This document shows, one piece after another, positions 26,724 to 36,696 of a stretch of DNA of 64,000 nucleotides. Numbering within the stretch: the first letter of the stretch is position 1; each line of letters opens with the position of its first letter. Source of the stretch: Croceibacterium_B sp963811255 (lineage in GTDB: Bacteria; Pseudomonadota; Alphaproteobacteria; Sphingomonadales; Sphingomonadaceae); assembly GCA_963811255.1 (NCBI GenBank), contig CAWEQI010000001.1, positions 248,001 through 312,000 of the forward strand, written 5' to 3'. The notes below the pieces were generated by a model that saw only the letters and a list, made by a program, of their open reading frames with translations, was not told the origin of the DNA and ran no database searches. Made by a program: the position numbers and the translations under genes.

Positions 26724-27508
26724 TGGAAAGCGTTTCCGGTGCCATTCGGAAGGGGCTGCTGACGGGCGAGCCGCGCGCGAAACTCATGGTAGCACGGCGG
26801 GTAGCTCGCGAGTGGCGGCTGGGCCGATTGGCGTGGCGCTTCGATGCGCCGATGCCCGAACGGCCCGCCTGGCCGGCCGCGCTCGAGCTGCTGCCGCCGA
26901 ACCGCATGCCCAAGCGCGGCCGCGGATCGCTCAGGAACCGCATCGCTCTGTGGCACGCGCTCGCGCATATCGAATTCGTCGCCATCGACCTCGCGCTCGA
27001 CATGGCCGGCCGCTTCGGCGCGGAGTTGGGCGAGCCGTTCGTGGCCGATTTCCTTTCAGTCGCCGCCGACGAAGCGATGCATTTCGCGCTGATCGAGCGG
27101 AAGCTTGCGGCGCTCGGATCCTCCTATGGCGCCTTGCCCGTACACGATGGCCTATGGGAGGCGGCGCACAAGACACGGCACGACGTCGCCGCGCGGCTGG
27201 CGATCGTGCCGATGGTGCTCGAGGCTCGCGGGCTCGACGTCACTCCGGCGACGCTCGAACGCGTGCGTAGCGCAGGCGACGAATCAGGGTCGCGCATTCT
27301 CGAACGAATCCTTGACGACGAGATTCGCCACGTGGCCGTCGGCGCCAAGTACTTCCACCAGGCGTGCTCAATGCGCGACGAGGCGCCGCGGCAAATCTGG
27401 CTCCGTATGGTGAACACGCGCTTTCGAGGGGCTCTCAAGCCGCCATTCAACGACTCGGCGCGCCGCGCAGCCGGTTTGTCGCGCAGTTGGTACGCTGCTG
27501 TTGCCTAG
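26723..27508 (+). CDS. DUF455 family ferritin-like protein
   Basis: 261 residues. Matches the DUF455 (ferritin-like, possible di-iron) family as I recall it: LWHALAHIEFVAIDLALD, the DFLSVAADEAMHFALIERKLAALG segment and ILDDEIRHVAVGAKYFH. The Glu/His pattern (EFVAID, DEAMHF, DEIRHV) is that of a helical metal-binding bundle. Biochemical function unknown. Translationally coupled to bcp through TGATG, which may hint at a redox or oxidative-stress role. Confidence 0.85.
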   Translation: MESVSGAIRKGLLTGEPRAKLMVARRVAREWRLGRLAWRFDAPMPERPAWPAALELLPPNRMPKRGRGSLRNRIALWHALAHIEFVAIDLALDMAGRFGAELGEPFVADFLSVAADEAMHFALIERKLAALGSSYGALPVHDGLWEAAHKTRHDVAARLAIVPMVLEARGLDVTPATLERVRSAGDESGSRILERILDDEIRHVAVGAKYFHQACSMRDEAPRQIWLRMVNTRFRGALKPPFNDSARRAAGLSRSWYAAVA

Positions 27509-27602
27509 TTAACGAATCCCCGGATACCACCCAACCACCGAGACGGGCGGGGGGTTCCGACCATCTCGCGAAAAAAAATCGAGGCTTTGCCGCCTCTTGG
27601 GG

Positions 27603-27627
27603 ATTTGCGGGCTTTTGCCCCGCAAAT
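27603..27627. promoter_or_regulatory. 9-bp perfect inverted repeat before M23 peptidase gene
   Basis: ATTTGCGGG and its exact complement CCCGCAAAT around a 7-base spacer, 29 bases before the ATG at 27656. It could be an operator or a 5' leader hairpin. There is no T-run after it, so it is not a typical terminator of the preceding gene. Confidence 0.45.
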
Positions 27628-27655
27628 TGGGACGTGGAACGGGAATTTTGGTCGC

Positions 27656-28351
27656 ATGATTTTGAACCGGGCTCTTCGCGCTGCTGCAGGCCTTGCCATC
27701 GCCACGGGCGCCATTGCCGCCCATCCTGCAATCGCCAAGGACGCTCCGGCGACCACCACCGCGGCCACCACGCAGCTGTCCGGCGCCATCAAGGGCGACG
27801 TGGTTGGTCCGCTGGGCCAGGGCGATAAGGAATTCACGCAGCTGTTCGCCAGTTGGAAGCAGCTCGACCCGCCGAACAGCGGCATCACCGGAACGCTGCG
27901 CCAAGCCGTGTCGGTGCCCTCGCGCGCTCCGGTGCAGAATTTCCGCATCTCCAGCCCCTTCGGCGAGCGCGAGCATCCGATCCTCGGCGGCATCCGCATG
28001 CACGAGGGCGTCGACCTCGCGGTTCCCACGGGTACGCCGATCTATGCGCCCGCCGACGGCGTGGTCGAGATGGCCCGGCGGTTCGGCAGCTACGGCAATT
28101 TCATCAAGATCGAGCACGGCGGCGAGATGGAAACCCGTTACGGCCATTTGTCGGCGTTCAACGTCACCGAAGGCGAGCACGTCCACAAGGGCGAGGTGAT
28201 CGGCTACGTCGGCGCGACCGGCCGCGCGACCGGGCCGCACCTGCACTACGAAGTGCGGATCGACGGCGACGCGGTCAATCCGATGCCGTATCTCTCGCTC
28301 GGCAACGTGGCGGTTCAGGTCGATCCCAACGGCGCCAGCGACGACGACTGA
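27656..28351 (+). CDS. M23 family (LytM) metallopeptidase
   Basis: 231 residues with a signal peptide (ending HPAIAKD). Peptidoglycan endopeptidase of the lysostaphin/LytM fold: HEGVDLAVPTGTPIYAPADG contains the first Zn ligands, then ETRYGHLSAF and GPHLHYEVR near residue 195. The ATG at 27656 is used because it starts the signal peptide; the longer open frame upstream lacks one. It stands alone, convergent with galU. Confidence 0.9.
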   Translation: MILNRALRAAAGLAIATGAIAAHPAIAKDAPATTTAATTQLSGAIKGDVVGPLGQGDKEFTQLFASWKQLDPPNSGITGTLRQAVSVPSRAPVQNFRISSPFGEREHPILGGIRMHEGVDLAVPTGTPIYAPADGVVEMARRFGSYGNFIKIEHGGEMETRYGHLSAFNVTEGEHVHKGEVIGYVGATGRATGPHLHYEVRIDGDAVNPMPYLSLGNVAVQVDPNGASDDD

Positions 28352-28369
28352 GATTTTCGGCATGGGCGG

Positions 28370-28403
28370 GAAGAAGGCGGCGGGTGATCCCGTCGCCTTC
28401 TTC
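28370..28403. terminator. Bidirectional hairpin between convergent genes
   Basis: A 15-base arm (GAAGAAGGCGGCGGG) pairs with CCCGTCGCCTTCTTC with one mismatch around a 4-base loop, 18 bases after the M23 stop and 14 bases before the galU stop. No long T-run, so termination is inferred from position. Confidence 0.6.
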
Positions 28404-28417
28404 GTTTGGGGTCCGCG

Positions 28418-29299
28418 CTAGCCGCGGAGAAGCCGCTCGGCGATCGCACGGACATCGGCGCCCATGTCGGACCGTTCGAGGGCGAGCGCCAAGGTCGCTT
28501 CGACGAAACCGGTCTTGCTGCCGCAATCGAACCGGCGGCCGTCGAAGGTGACAGCGTGGAACGGCTGGGTGCCGATCATCCGGGCCATCGCATCGGTCAG
28601 CTGGATCTCGCCGCCGGCGCCCTTCTCCTGCCCTTCGAGCGTACGCATCACTTCCGGCTGGAGGATGTAGCGGCCGGAAACGATCTTGGTCGAGGGCGCC
28701 TGCTCCACCGCAGGCTTCTCGACCAAGCCTCTGACCTCGGTCAGGTGACCGCGGCTTTCCCCCGGATCGATGACGCCGTAGCTGGAGACCTCGTCGCGCG
28801 GGATGTCGAGCACGCTGATCAGGTTGCCGCCGACCTCTTCATAGGCTTCGACCATCTGCGCCATGCAGCCCGGCGTGCCGACCATCAGCTCGTCGGGCAG
28901 CAGGATGGCGAACGGCTCGTCGCCGACGATCGCGCGGGCGCACCAGATGGCATGGCCGAGCCCGAGCGGAACCTGCTGGCGGACGGCGATTAGATCGCCC
29001 GGCTTGATACGGGTCGGCTCGAGCACCGAGAGGTCCTTGCCGCGCTCCTCCATCGTCGTCTGCAGTTCGAAAGCGATGTCGAAATGCTCGACGATCGCCG
29101 TCTTGCCGCGGCCGGTGACGAAGATCATCTGCTCGATCCCCGCCTCGCGCGCTTCGTCGACCGCGTACTGGATCAGCGGGCGATCGACGATCGGCAACAG
29201 TTCCTTGGGTATGGCCTTGGTCGCCGGCAGGAAGCGCGTGCCCAGCCCGGCGACGGGAAACACGGCCTTGCGGATCGGTTTGCGGGGGCTGCTGCTCAT
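28418..29299 (-). CDS. galU: UTP-glucose-1-phosphate uridylyltransferase
   Basis: 293 residues. Makes UDP-glucose for polysaccharide and LPS synthesis. The nucleotidyltransferase signature GLGTRFLPATKAIPKELLP is at 18-36, followed by FVTGRGKTAIVEHFD, GLGHAIWCAR and FAILLPDE. GGEIQLTDAM and DCGSKTGFVEA close the active site. Full length. Convergent with the M23 gene. Supplies a precursor plausibly used by the surface polysaccharide system at the left end. Confidence 0.96.
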   Translation of the reverse strand: MSSSPRKPIRKAVFPVAGLGTRFLPATKAIPKELLPIVDRPLIQYAVDEAREAGIEQMIFVTGRGKTAIVEHFDIAFELQTTMEERGKDLSVLEPTRIKPGDLIAVRQQVPLGLGHAIWCARAIVGDEPFAILLPDELMVGTPGCMAQMVEAYEEVGGNLISVLDIPRDEVSSYGVIDPGESRGHLTEVRGLVEKPAVEQAPSTKIVSGRYILQPEVMRTLEGQEKGAGGEIQLTDAMARMIGTQPFHAVTFDGRRFDCGSKTGFVEATLALALERSDMGADVRAIAERLLRG

Positions 29300-29426
29300 C
29301 AGGCGGCGATATCGGTGGCGTAAGCCGTCGCGTCAACCGCGGTGGCGCGGTGAGATTTGCCGCCGATCGAGCGGACCCTTCCGCCGCGCCGGGCGTTTCA
29401 TCGGGCAAGATCGAAAGGAATTCGCG

Positions 29427-29669
29427 ATGGCACTGCTCAAGCTCGCCGCGCTCGGGGCGCTCGGCTATGTCGGCTACAAATACTACCAGCACCAGAAATC
29501 GGAATCCCCGCCGGCCTTCGCCAGCGGCCAGGCAGGCGGGGAGAACTTCTCGAAGGTGCGCGATTCGGGCCCGGCAGCGATGGCCGACAAGCCGCGGCGC
29601 CAATGGGACAAGGCGGACGAGGAAAGCGACGAAAGCTTCCCCGCCTCGGACTCGCCGGGCAATTACTGA
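29427..29669 (+). CDS. Small membrane-anchored protein
   Basis: 80 residues. A short hydrophobic N-terminus (LLKLAALGALGYVGYKYYQ) is followed by a polar, acidic C-terminus ending SDESFPASDSPGNY. A similar acidic tail ending with SFPASDPP is common in small sphingomonad proteins; the function is unknown. AAAGGAA lies about 8 bases before the ATG. Its 3' end overlaps the next gene by 7 bases on the opposite strand. Confidence 0.75.
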   Translation: MALLKLAALGALGYVGYKYYQHQKSESPPAFASGQAGGENFSKVRDSGPAAMADKPRRQWDKADEESDESFPASDSPGNY

Positions 29670-29893
29670 ACCGGCGCGTTCGCCGCCAACCACAGGCGAA
29701 TTGCGCCGGCGAGCCCGGGCGGACGTTCGGCGCCGATCCGCTCCTCGTCGATCCGCGCGACCAGCGCGTTGAGCGGCACGCCCTCGCGCTCGGCGGACCG
29801 GCGCAGCATGTCCCAGAACAGCGGCTCGAGGCTGACCGAGGTCTTGTGTCCGGCGATCTCCACCGAGCGCTTGACCGGCGGATGATACGGCAC
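29663..29893 (-). CDS. Ribbon-helix-helix domain protein
   Basis: 76 residues, read from a GTG at 29893 just after the fumC stop. It carries the RHH pattern VKRSVEIAGHKTSVSLEPLFW and a second helix with LNALVARIDEER. Family proteins are small DNA-binding transcription factors. Its tight spacing after fumC (about 5 bases) suggests read-through from that gene. The GTG start is inferred from spacing. Confidence 0.72.
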   Translation of the reverse strand: MPYHPPVKRSVEIAGHKTSVSLEPLFWDMLRRSAEREGVPLNALVARIDEERIGAERPPGLAGAIRLWLAANAPVQ

Positions 29894-29898
29894 TTCGC

Positions 29899-31293
<1,395 letters not shown>

Positions 31294-31361
31294 GAGTTCG
31301 GCCCCTGCCAAAGCGCCGCGAAGTTGACATACGCCACACGGTTCAGGGCGAAATGGCGCCG

Positions 31362-31456
31362 AATGTGTCACTTTGCCCTCGAAAGTGTCGCCTTGTGGGC
31401 TGGAATCGTCGCCTTTCCTGCCAGAAATGTCACCTTTTGACCCGAAGTGTCACTTT
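31362..31456. repeat. Five phased degenerate repeats upstream of fumC
   Basis: Units of the form GAA-n-GTC(A/G)C(C/T)TT occur five times. The GTC cores begin at 31367, 31387, 31408, 31429 and 31449, so the spacing is 20, 21, 21 and 20 bases, close to two DNA helical turns. The last unit, GAAGTGTCACTTTC, is nearly a palindrome (AAGTG-N-CACTT). The pattern suggests several protein molecules bound to one face of the helix before fumC. Confidence 0.8.
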
Positions 31457-31598
31457 CGAAGGGCCGAACGGCGCGGCAAACTCGCGGGTTGCGACCAGAG
31501 GTGCGCGCACAGGGCATGACCTAGCGGTGGCACAGGGTGCCCGTTGTAGGAAAGTTGTTTTTTGCACAGGGCTGGCTGAACCGGCGACCACCTTCGGC

Positions 31599-31627
31599 GC
31601 CGGCGGATAAATTCCTTATCCGCCGGC
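31599..31627 (-). terminator. 12-bp perfect hairpin after phaB
   Basis: GCCGGCGGATAA and its perfect complement around a 5-base loop, 6 bases downstream of the phaB stop. There is no T-run on the phaB side, so it may be a terminator of a rho-assisted type or an mRNA-stabilising hairpin. Confidence 0.6.
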
Positions 31628-31632
31628 CACCG

Positions 31633-32355
31633 TCAGTACATATGCTGGCCGCCGTTGATGCTCATCGTCGAGCCGGTGACGAAGCCGGCGTCCTCCGAGC
31701 ACAGGAAGGCGACGCCGCGGGCGATCTCCTCGGCGTGGCCGAGACGGCCGACGGGAATGCGGGCGACGATCTTCTCAAGCACGGGCTCGGGCACCGCGGC
31801 GACCATCTCGGTGTCGATATAGCCGGGGGCGATGGCGTTGACTGTTATGCCGAAGCGCGCGCCTTCCTGGGCCAGCGCCTTGGTGAAGCCGTGGATGCCG
31901 CTCTTGGCCGCGGCGTAGTTGACTTGGCCGTATTGCCCGGCCTGGCCGTTGATCGAACCGATATTGACGATCCGGCCCCAGCCGCGCTCCTTCATCCCGG
32001 CAAAGCATCCCTTGGCCATGTTGAAGCAGCCGCCGAGATTAATCCGCATCACCTCATACCAGTCCTCGAAGCCCATCTTGAGCAGCGTGGCATCGCGGGT
32101 GATGCCGGCGTTGTTGACCAGCACCTCGACCGGGCCGACCTCGCTTGCGACCCTGGCGCAGCCGTCGAGGCACGCCTGGTGATCGCCGACATCCCACTTG
32201 TAGGCCGCCATGCCGGTTTCGACGGTGAAGGCGCGCGCCTTTTCCTCGTTGCCGGCATAATTGGCGACGACGGTCAGTCCGTCGGCCTTGAGCGCTTCGC
32301 AGATGGCGCGGCCGATTCCGCGGGTGCCGCCGGTGACGATCGCGACGCGTGCCAT
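31633..32355 (-). CDS. phaB: Acetoacetyl-CoA reductase (short-chain dehydrogenase)
   Basis: 240 residues. NADPH-dependent reduction of acetoacetyl-CoA to 3-hydroxybutyryl-CoA for polyhydroxybutyrate. SDR features: TGGTRGIG near residue 8, NNAG in the middle, catalytic Ser in INIG-type region and YAAAK. The C-terminal STMSINGGQHMY is the usual PhaB ending. GGAGAATCC precedes the ATG. No phaA or phaC is within the window. Confidence 0.93.
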   Translation of the reverse strand: MARVAIVTGGTRGIGRAICEALKADGLTVVANYAGNEEKARAFTVETGMAAYKWDVGDHQACLDGCARVASEVGPVEVLVNNAGITRDATLLKMGFEDWYEVMRINLGGCFNMAKGCFAGMKERGWGRIVNIGSINGQAGQYGQVNYAAAKSGIHGFTKALAQEGARFGITVNAIAPGYIDTEMVAAVPEPVLEKIVARIPVGRLGHAEEIARGVAFLCSEDAGFVTGSTMSINGGQHMY

Positions 32356-32410
32356 GGATTCTCCTTCGGGCTAACGATGGCGGGAGAATAGAAGCCATCG
32401 ACACAAAGAA

Positions 32411-32432
32411 AAACCCCGCCGCGGCGGGGTTT
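32411..32432 (-). terminator. Rho-independent terminator of the 32456 gene
   Basis: AAACCCCGCC and its complement with a 2-base loop. On the minus strand it is followed by TTTTTCTTT, the correct side for the upstream outer-membrane-like gene. Confidence 0.9.
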
Positions 32433-32455
32433 CCGGTGCGCCATGGGCGCCAGGC

Positions 32456-33223
32456 TCAGAAGCGGAACTGGGTGCCGACGTAGACCGCCTGACTGTCCTG
32501 CTGACCCCGTTCGTGCATCGTCGTCAGACGGTCGTGCTGCTGCGAATAGCGCAAGCCCGCCGTCACATCGAGGTTGCGGGTGAGCCGATAGCTCTCGGCG
32601 ACATCGACCGACTGTTCGCCCAGCGCGTCCTGCGTGCGCGGCGCGCTGCCGAGCTTCTCCTGATGCTGGAGCGCGATCCGGCCGGTCAGGCGGCTCGGCT
32701 CATCCTGCGGAGCCGGAGTAGGGCGATAGCTGGAAAGGTCCGGAATCGGCGCATCCGACAGCTGCTTCGAGAGCACTGACGGCTTGGCCAAATCGGCGAA
32801 ACCCTGATAGCCGTGCTTCAGGCCGAGGTTGTAGCGCACCGGCGCAAGCCTCAGCGGGCTCCCGGCGGACATCTGGTCCTGCGCCGCAGCGATCGCCGAG
32901 CGGACCTCGATCGCGTGCGCCGCCTCCTCGTCGACCCGCACCGCCACGGTGGCTGCCCGTTCGCCGTGCCCGGCCGCGCCGGCCGGCGTGAAGCGCATCA
33001 GGTGGGCCGAGGCGTTCGCATGCCCGGCGACGATCCGGGCCAGCCGAGGATCGGCCGACGCGGGGGTGAAGGGAAAATCGCCGACGTTATCCAGATGAGA
33101 ATCGCTATCGCCCAGGGCTTCGATCGCGAGAGCGGCCGTCGGTATGCCCCCGAGCACCAGCGCGACAGCCGCGACGGACGCGGTGAGCCCGCCCCGTTTG
33201 CCGCAGTTCCGCCGATGCCCCAT
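32456..33223 (-). CDS. Putative outer-membrane protein, unrecognised family
   Basis: 255 residues with a basic N-terminus and signal peptide (ending ALA at about residue 33). The last residues are VYVGTQFRF, ending in aromatic Phe, and the preceding segments (DVTAGLRYSQQHDRL) alternate in the way of outer-membrane beta strands. The middle is charged and Ala-rich. I do not recognise the family. AAGGGG lies about 11 bases before the ATG, and a strong terminator follows, so it is a single-gene unit. Confidence 0.72.
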   Translation of the reverse strand: MGHRRNCGKRGGLTASVAAVALVLGGIPTAALAIEALGDSDSHLDNVGDFPFTPASADPRLARIVAGHANASAHLMRFTPAGAAGHGERAATVAVRVDEEAAHAIEVRSAIAAAQDQMSAGSPLRLAPVRYNLGLKHGYQGFADLAKPSVLSKQLSDAPIPDLSSYRPTPAPQDEPSRLTGRIALQHQEKLGSAPRTQDALGEQSVDVAESYRLTRNLDVTAGLRYSQQHDRLTTMHERGQQDSQAVYVGTQFRF

Positions 33224-33569
33224 GACGCGTAACGCCCCTTCCTAGCGATAGCCTCATCCGCTTGACGCTTGCGGCCCTTAACAGTTCCTGACCGAATCGG
33301 GCAACTCGGCAAGCGGCACACGGATGGAATTCCACGATAGGCATGGCCCCGCACCACGCCTAGGATTGAATCGCGTGCGAGAGGTTGTTTTTTCATTGTG
33401 TTGCACGCGTCCCACAGAATCCGGATCCGGGTTAAGCCGGCATTCACCCCCGCGACCGCCATTCACGCGCCGGCTCGGGGGTTGCCGACGCGCCACCTTG
33501 TCGCGCGCGGCCGGCAGGCTATAGAGGCGCTCACGGGCCGATGTACGGCCCGGCAGGACAGGACTGAGA
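33224..33569. other. Divergent intergenic region
   Basis: About 345 bases between the outer-membrane-like gene and the DUF3576 lipoprotein gene. Nothing recognised beyond presumed promoters. Confidence 0.4.
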
Positions 33570-34058
33570 ATGGCATTTCCGACGACCTTCAACGCCGCTT
33601 TTCGCGCTTCGGCCCAAAAACCGGCACTGCGCCCGGCCATCGGAATTGCCCTGGTTGCCACGCTCGGCATGGCGCTCGGCGGATGCGCCCACCACCGCAG
33701 CAACCGCGCGGCCGAAGTCGCCTCGGCTTCGGTCACCTCGATCGGCGTCAATTCGTACCTCTGGCGCGCCGCGCTGGAGACGCTGTCGTTCATGCCGCTG
33801 ACCCAGGCCGACAGTGCGGGCGGGGTGATCGTCACCGACTGGTACTCCAACCCCAACAACCCCAACGAGCGGATGAAGGTCTCGGTCACGATCCTGACGC
33901 AGGACTTGCGCGCCGACGGGCTGCGCGTGGCGGCCAGCCGCGAGGTGCTGCAGAACGGCGCCTGGGTGGCCGCTCCGGTGCAGGCGGCGACGGTGGACAA
34001 GCTCGAGGACATCATCCTCACCAAGGCGCGCGACCTCAGGCGTTCCGACGTCGGCTGA
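33570..34058 (+). CDS. DUF3576 family lipoprotein
   Basis: 162 residues. Hydrophobic signal (VATLGMALGGC) with a lipobox cysteine at about residue 39. The mature part has SIGVNSYLWRAALETLSFMPL, a VTDWYSNPNNPNERMKV segment and a closing DIILTKARDLRRSD. These match, from memory, the DUF3576 alphaproteobacterial lipoprotein family, function unknown. It lies 19 bases before leuS on the same strand, the usual arrangement in sphingomonads as I recall. Confidence 0.88.
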   Translation: MAFPTTFNAAFRASAQKPALRPAIGIALVATLGMALGGCAHHRSNRAAEVASASVTSIGVNSYLWRAALETLSFMPLTQADSAGGVIVTDWYSNPNNPNERMKVSVTILTQDLRADGLRVAASREVLQNGAWVAAPVQAATVDKLEDIILTKARDLRRSDVG

Positions 34059-34077
34059 TTTGCCTTAGGGCCGCCGC

Positions 34078-36696
34078 ATGAGTGACAGTCGATTCGATCC
34101 GTCCGAAACAGACGGGCGCTGGCAACGCGCGTGGGACGAAGCGCAATGCTTCCGCGCCGACGACGCAAGCCCCAAGCCGCGCAGCTATGTCCTGGAGATG
34201 TTCCCCTACCCTTCGGGGCGGATCCACATCGGCCATGTGCGCAATTACACGATGGGCGACGTACTGGCGCGCTACAAGCGGATGACCGGCCACGAAGTGC
34301 TACACCCGATGGGCTGGGACGCGTTCGGCATGCCGGCCGAGAACGCGGCGATCGAGAAGCGCGTGCACCCGGGCACTTGGACCCATCAGAACATCGCCAA
34401 CATGAAGGCGCAGCTCAAGCGGCTCGGGTTCGCGCTCGACTGGAGCCGCGAGTTCGCCACCTGCGAGCCGGGGTATTATGGCCACGAGCAGGCGCTGTTT
34501 CTCGACCTGTACGAAGCCGGGCTGGTCTATCGCAAGGAAAGCGCGGTCAACTGGGACCCGGTCGACCAGACGGTGCTGGCCAACGAGCAGGTGATCGACG
34601 GCAAGGGCTGGCGCTCGGGCGCGCCGGTCGAGAAGCGCAAGCTGAGCCAATGGTTCCTCAAGATCACCGACTTTGCCGAGGAGCTGCTCGACGGGCTCGA
34701 CGCGCTGCAGGACTGGCCCGAGAAGGTCCGGCTGATGCAGGAGAACTGGATCGGCAAGAGCACCGGGCTGCAGTTTTCTTTCGCGTTGTCGGACGGTGGC
34801 TCGGTCGAGGTCTATTCGACGCGGCCGGATACGATCTTCGGCGCCAGCTTCGTCGCCGTGGCGCCGGACCATCCGATCGCGCTGGCGGCGGCCGAAAAGG
34901 ATGCCGAGGCTGCCGCTTTCATCGAACTGTGCAAGCAGGGCGGGACGACCGCCGCCGAACTGGAGACGGCGGAGAAGCTCGGCTACGACATTGGGATTAC
35001 AGCGGTCCATCCGTTCACCCGGGCCGCGCTGCCGGTCTACATCGCCAACTTCGTGCTGATGGAATACGGCACCGGCGCCATCATGGCGTGTGCCTGGCCA
35101 CGACCAGCGAGACTTCGATTTCGCTCGCAAATACGGCCTGCCAATCATCCGCTTCAAGATCACCCAGATTGGGCTGAAGTTGATGCGGCTCGGGGTTTCT
35201 TGCTTGAAGACTCAGGAGAAGAGCTCTCAATCTACTGGGATTTGAACGAACGGGCCTTTCTCGATCGTGTGGACGATGCAGAAGGTTATCTCTATCGCGA
35301 CCCAAATATGATCGCGCTGCTCAGAGATGAGTGCGGAAGCGGCGGGCGCGCAACTATCCATGATGCCATTTCTGAAGTAATCGCTCGCGCCGAGGCCGGC
35401 GGCTGGGGTGAAGGCAAGACCGTCTGGCGGCTGCGCGACTGGGGCGTCTCGCGCCAGCGCTACTGGGGCACGCCGATTCCGTTCATCCATTGCGACGGCT
35501 GCGGCGTGGTGCCGGTGCCCAAGGACCAGCTGCCGGTCACGCTCCCCGACGACGTCGACATCTCGCAGCCGGGCAACCCGCTGGTGCGCCATCCCACCTG
35601 GAAGCACCTCCCCTGCCCCCAGTGCGGCGGAGCGGCGACGCGCGAGACCGACACGCTCGACACCTTCGTCGACAGCTCGTGGTATTTCCTGCGCTTCGCC
35701 AGCCAGCCGGCCGACAAGCCGTTCGACCCCGAGGTGGTGGCGAAATGGCTACCGGTCGACCAGTACATCGGCGGCATCGAGCACGCGATCCTGCATTTGC
35801 TTTACGCCCGTTTCTGGACCCGCGCCCTCGCCCGCATCGGCAAGCTGGAGTTGACCGAGCCGTTCGCCAGCCTGTTCACCCAGGGGATGGTGACGCACGA
35901 GACCTATTCGCGCGAGGAAAGCGGGCGCGAGGTGTTCTACAGCCCCGGCGAAGTGATCCGCCTGGCCGACGGCGCGACGCTGAAGGACGGCAGCCCGCTG
36001 ACCATCGGCCGCGTGGTGAAGATGTCCAAGTCGAAGAAGAACACCGTCGATCCGGACGAGATCGTGGAGCGCTACGGCGCCGATGCGGTGCGCTGGTTCA
36101 TGCTGTCCGACAGCCCGCCCGAGCGCGACCTGCCGTGGTCGGAGGCCGGGATCGAGGGCTGCTGGCGCTTCGTCCAGCGGCTGTGGCGGCTGTTCGGACA
36201 ATTCGATGGTGCGGCGAGCGGCGAGGACCAGGCGCTCAGGCGCAAGACACACCAGACGATCGCCGCGGTCGGCGAGGACATCGAGGCGCTCGCCTTCAAC
36301 AAAGCCGTCGCGCGGATTTACGAACTGACCAGCGCAATCGAGAAGGCGGCGCCGTCGTCCGATCGCGACGAGGCGATCCGCACGATCCTGCTGCTCGCGG
36401 CGCCGATGATGCCGCACCTGGCCGAGGAAGGCTGGGCGACGCTCGGCGGCGACGGGTTGATAGCCGGCGCGGCGTGGCCCGAGGCCGATCCGGCGCTGCT
36501 GGTCGAGGACGAAGTGACCATCGCCGTGCAGCACAGGGGCAAGCTGCGCGATACGCTGACAGCGCCGAAAGGCGCTCCGAAAGAGCAGCTCGAGGCGCTT
36601 GCACTGGCGAGCGAGAAGGTCCAGCGTTCGCTCGACGGAGCTGAAGTGCGCAAGGTGATCGTCGTGCCCGACCGGCTGGTCAACATCGTCACGTGA
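34078..36696 (+). CDS. leuS: Leucyl-tRNA synthetase with anomalous editing-domain segment
   Basis: 872 residues as read. Charges tRNA-Leu. Class I signature RIHIGHVRNY (HIGH box) is at about residues 49-58, the KMSKSKKNT motif is near 650, and the C-terminal anticodon domain ends DRLVNIVT. The CP1 editing domain begins normally with STRPDTIFGASF and ends with GKTVWRLRDWGVSRQRYWG. Between 35091 and about 35160 the frame is displaced: the other frame reads PGHDQRDFDFARKYGLPII, the usual editing motif, and is scrambled here. From about 35161 to 35340 the sequence no longer resembles LeuRS and has about 52% GC by my count. The stop overlaps lptE by GTGA. Confidence 0.9.
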   Translation: MSDSRFDPSETDGRWQRAWDEAQCFRADDASPKPRSYVLEMFPYPSGRIHIGHVRNYTMGDVLARYKRMTGHEVLHPMGWDAFGMPAENAAIEKRVHPGTWTHQNIANMKAQLKRLGFALDWSREFATCEPGYYGHEQALFLDLYEAGLVYRKESAVNWDPVDQTVLANEQVIDGKGWRSGAPVEKRKLSQWFLKITDFAEELLDGLDALQDWPEKVRLMQENWIGKSTGLQFSFALSDGGSVEVYSTRPDTIFGASFVAVAPDHPIALAAAEKDAEAAAFIELCKQGGTTAAELETAEKLGYDIGITAVHPFTRAALPVYIANFVLMEYGTGAIMACAWPRPARLRFRSQIRPANHPLQDHPDWAEVDAARGFLLEDSGEELSIYWDLNERAFLDRVDDAEGYLYRDPNMIALLRDECGSGGRATIHDAISEVIARAEAGGWGEGKTVWRLRDWGVSRQRYWGTPIPFIHCDGCGVVPVPKDQLPVTLPDDVDISQPGNPLVRHPTWKHLPCPQCGGAATRETDTLDTFVDSSWYFLRFASQPADKPFDPEVVAKWLPVDQYIGGIEHAILHLLYARFWTRALARIGKLELTEPFASLFTQGMVTHETYSREESGREVFYSPGEVIRLADGATLKDGSPLTIGRVVKMSKSKKNTVDPDEIVERYGADAVRWFMLSDSPPERDLPWSEAGIEGCWRFVQRLWRLFGQFDGAASGEDQALRRKTHQTIAAVGEDIEALAFNKAVARIYELTSAIEKAAPSSDRDEAIRTILLLAAPMMPHLAEEGWATLGGDGLIAGAAWPEADPALLVEDEVTIAVQHRGKLRDTLTAPKGAPKEQLEALALASEKVQRSLDGAEVRKVIVVPDRLVNIVT

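Larger units (their letters stand above)
31294..31632. other. Intergenic region between phaB and fumC
   Basis: About 340 bases holding the five-repeat array (31362-31456) and a 12-bp perfect hairpin next to the phaB stop. No gene was found. Confidence 0.7.
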
